The notes under the pieces were generated by a model that saw only the letters and a program-made list of their open reading frames with translations, made no database searches and was not told the origin of the DNA. Both the position numbers and the translations under genes were made by a program. Shown piece by piece: positions 35,254 through 35,429 of a stretch of 35,429 bases of DNA (its first letter is position 1; each line of letters begins with the position of its first letter). This DNA is from Dipetalonema caudispina (taxonomy: Eukaryota; Nematoda; Chromadorea; Rhabditida; Onchocercidae), in contig JABVXV010000486.1 in the NCBI GenBank assembly GCA_013365325.1, positions 1 to 35,429 of the forward strand, written 5' to 3'.

Positions 35254-35429
<176 letters not shown>

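Overview
This looks like nuclear DNA from a nematode, most plausibly a spirurid or filarial-type parasite. It is strongly AT-rich. Exons are short (33-290 bp) and introns mostly end in TTTCAG-type acceptors. Homopolymer runs and simple repeats are everywhere, and the encoded proteins are animal-type. The species cannot be fixed from the sequence alone. Exon models were built by hand: reading phase was checked across every junction and homology was judged from remembered family motifs.

Layout. (1) 1-2658 is a repeat-rich 5' region with T/A tracts, a TTCA microsatellite and a cluster of nuclear-receptor-like half sites. (2) 2659-11681 (+) is an 18-exon RIPOR/FAM65 homologue, a Rho-binding cell-polarity regulator with a C2-like core and C-terminal HEAT-like repeats. 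(3) 11682-13486 is mostly intergenic, with one doubtful minus-strand exon. (4) 13487-15963 (+) is a 9-exon queuosine-salvage N-glycosylase (QNG1/DUF2419). (5) 16278-20940 (-) is a 12-exon thiamine-diphosphate enzyme orthologous to ILVBL (HACL2), tail-to-tail with QNG1. (6) 21439-22165 (-) is a proposed two-exon, 67-residue Cys-containing protein that I do not recognise. (7) 22166-24876 is a dense microsatellite field. (8) 24877-29053 (+) is a 12-exon SLC17-type anion transporter. (9) About 29445-30125 (+) is a decayed mariner transposase with an internal deletion. (10) 30126-32368 is AT-rich intergenic sequence with repeats. (11) 32369-35083 (+) is a 6-exon, four-helix membrane protein resembling the LAPTM/DUF7027 group. 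(12) An (AAT)n array runs to the window edge.

The genes do not form one pathway. They cover Rho signalling, tRNA-modification micronutrient salvage, ER 2-hydroxyacyl-CoA/phytosphingosine metabolism, organic anion transport and an endolysosomal-type membrane protein. Best candidates for something undescribed are the small gene at 21439-22165, which might share an operon with ILVBL, and the divergent four-helix protein. No prokaryotic, viral or CRISPR-like system is visible.
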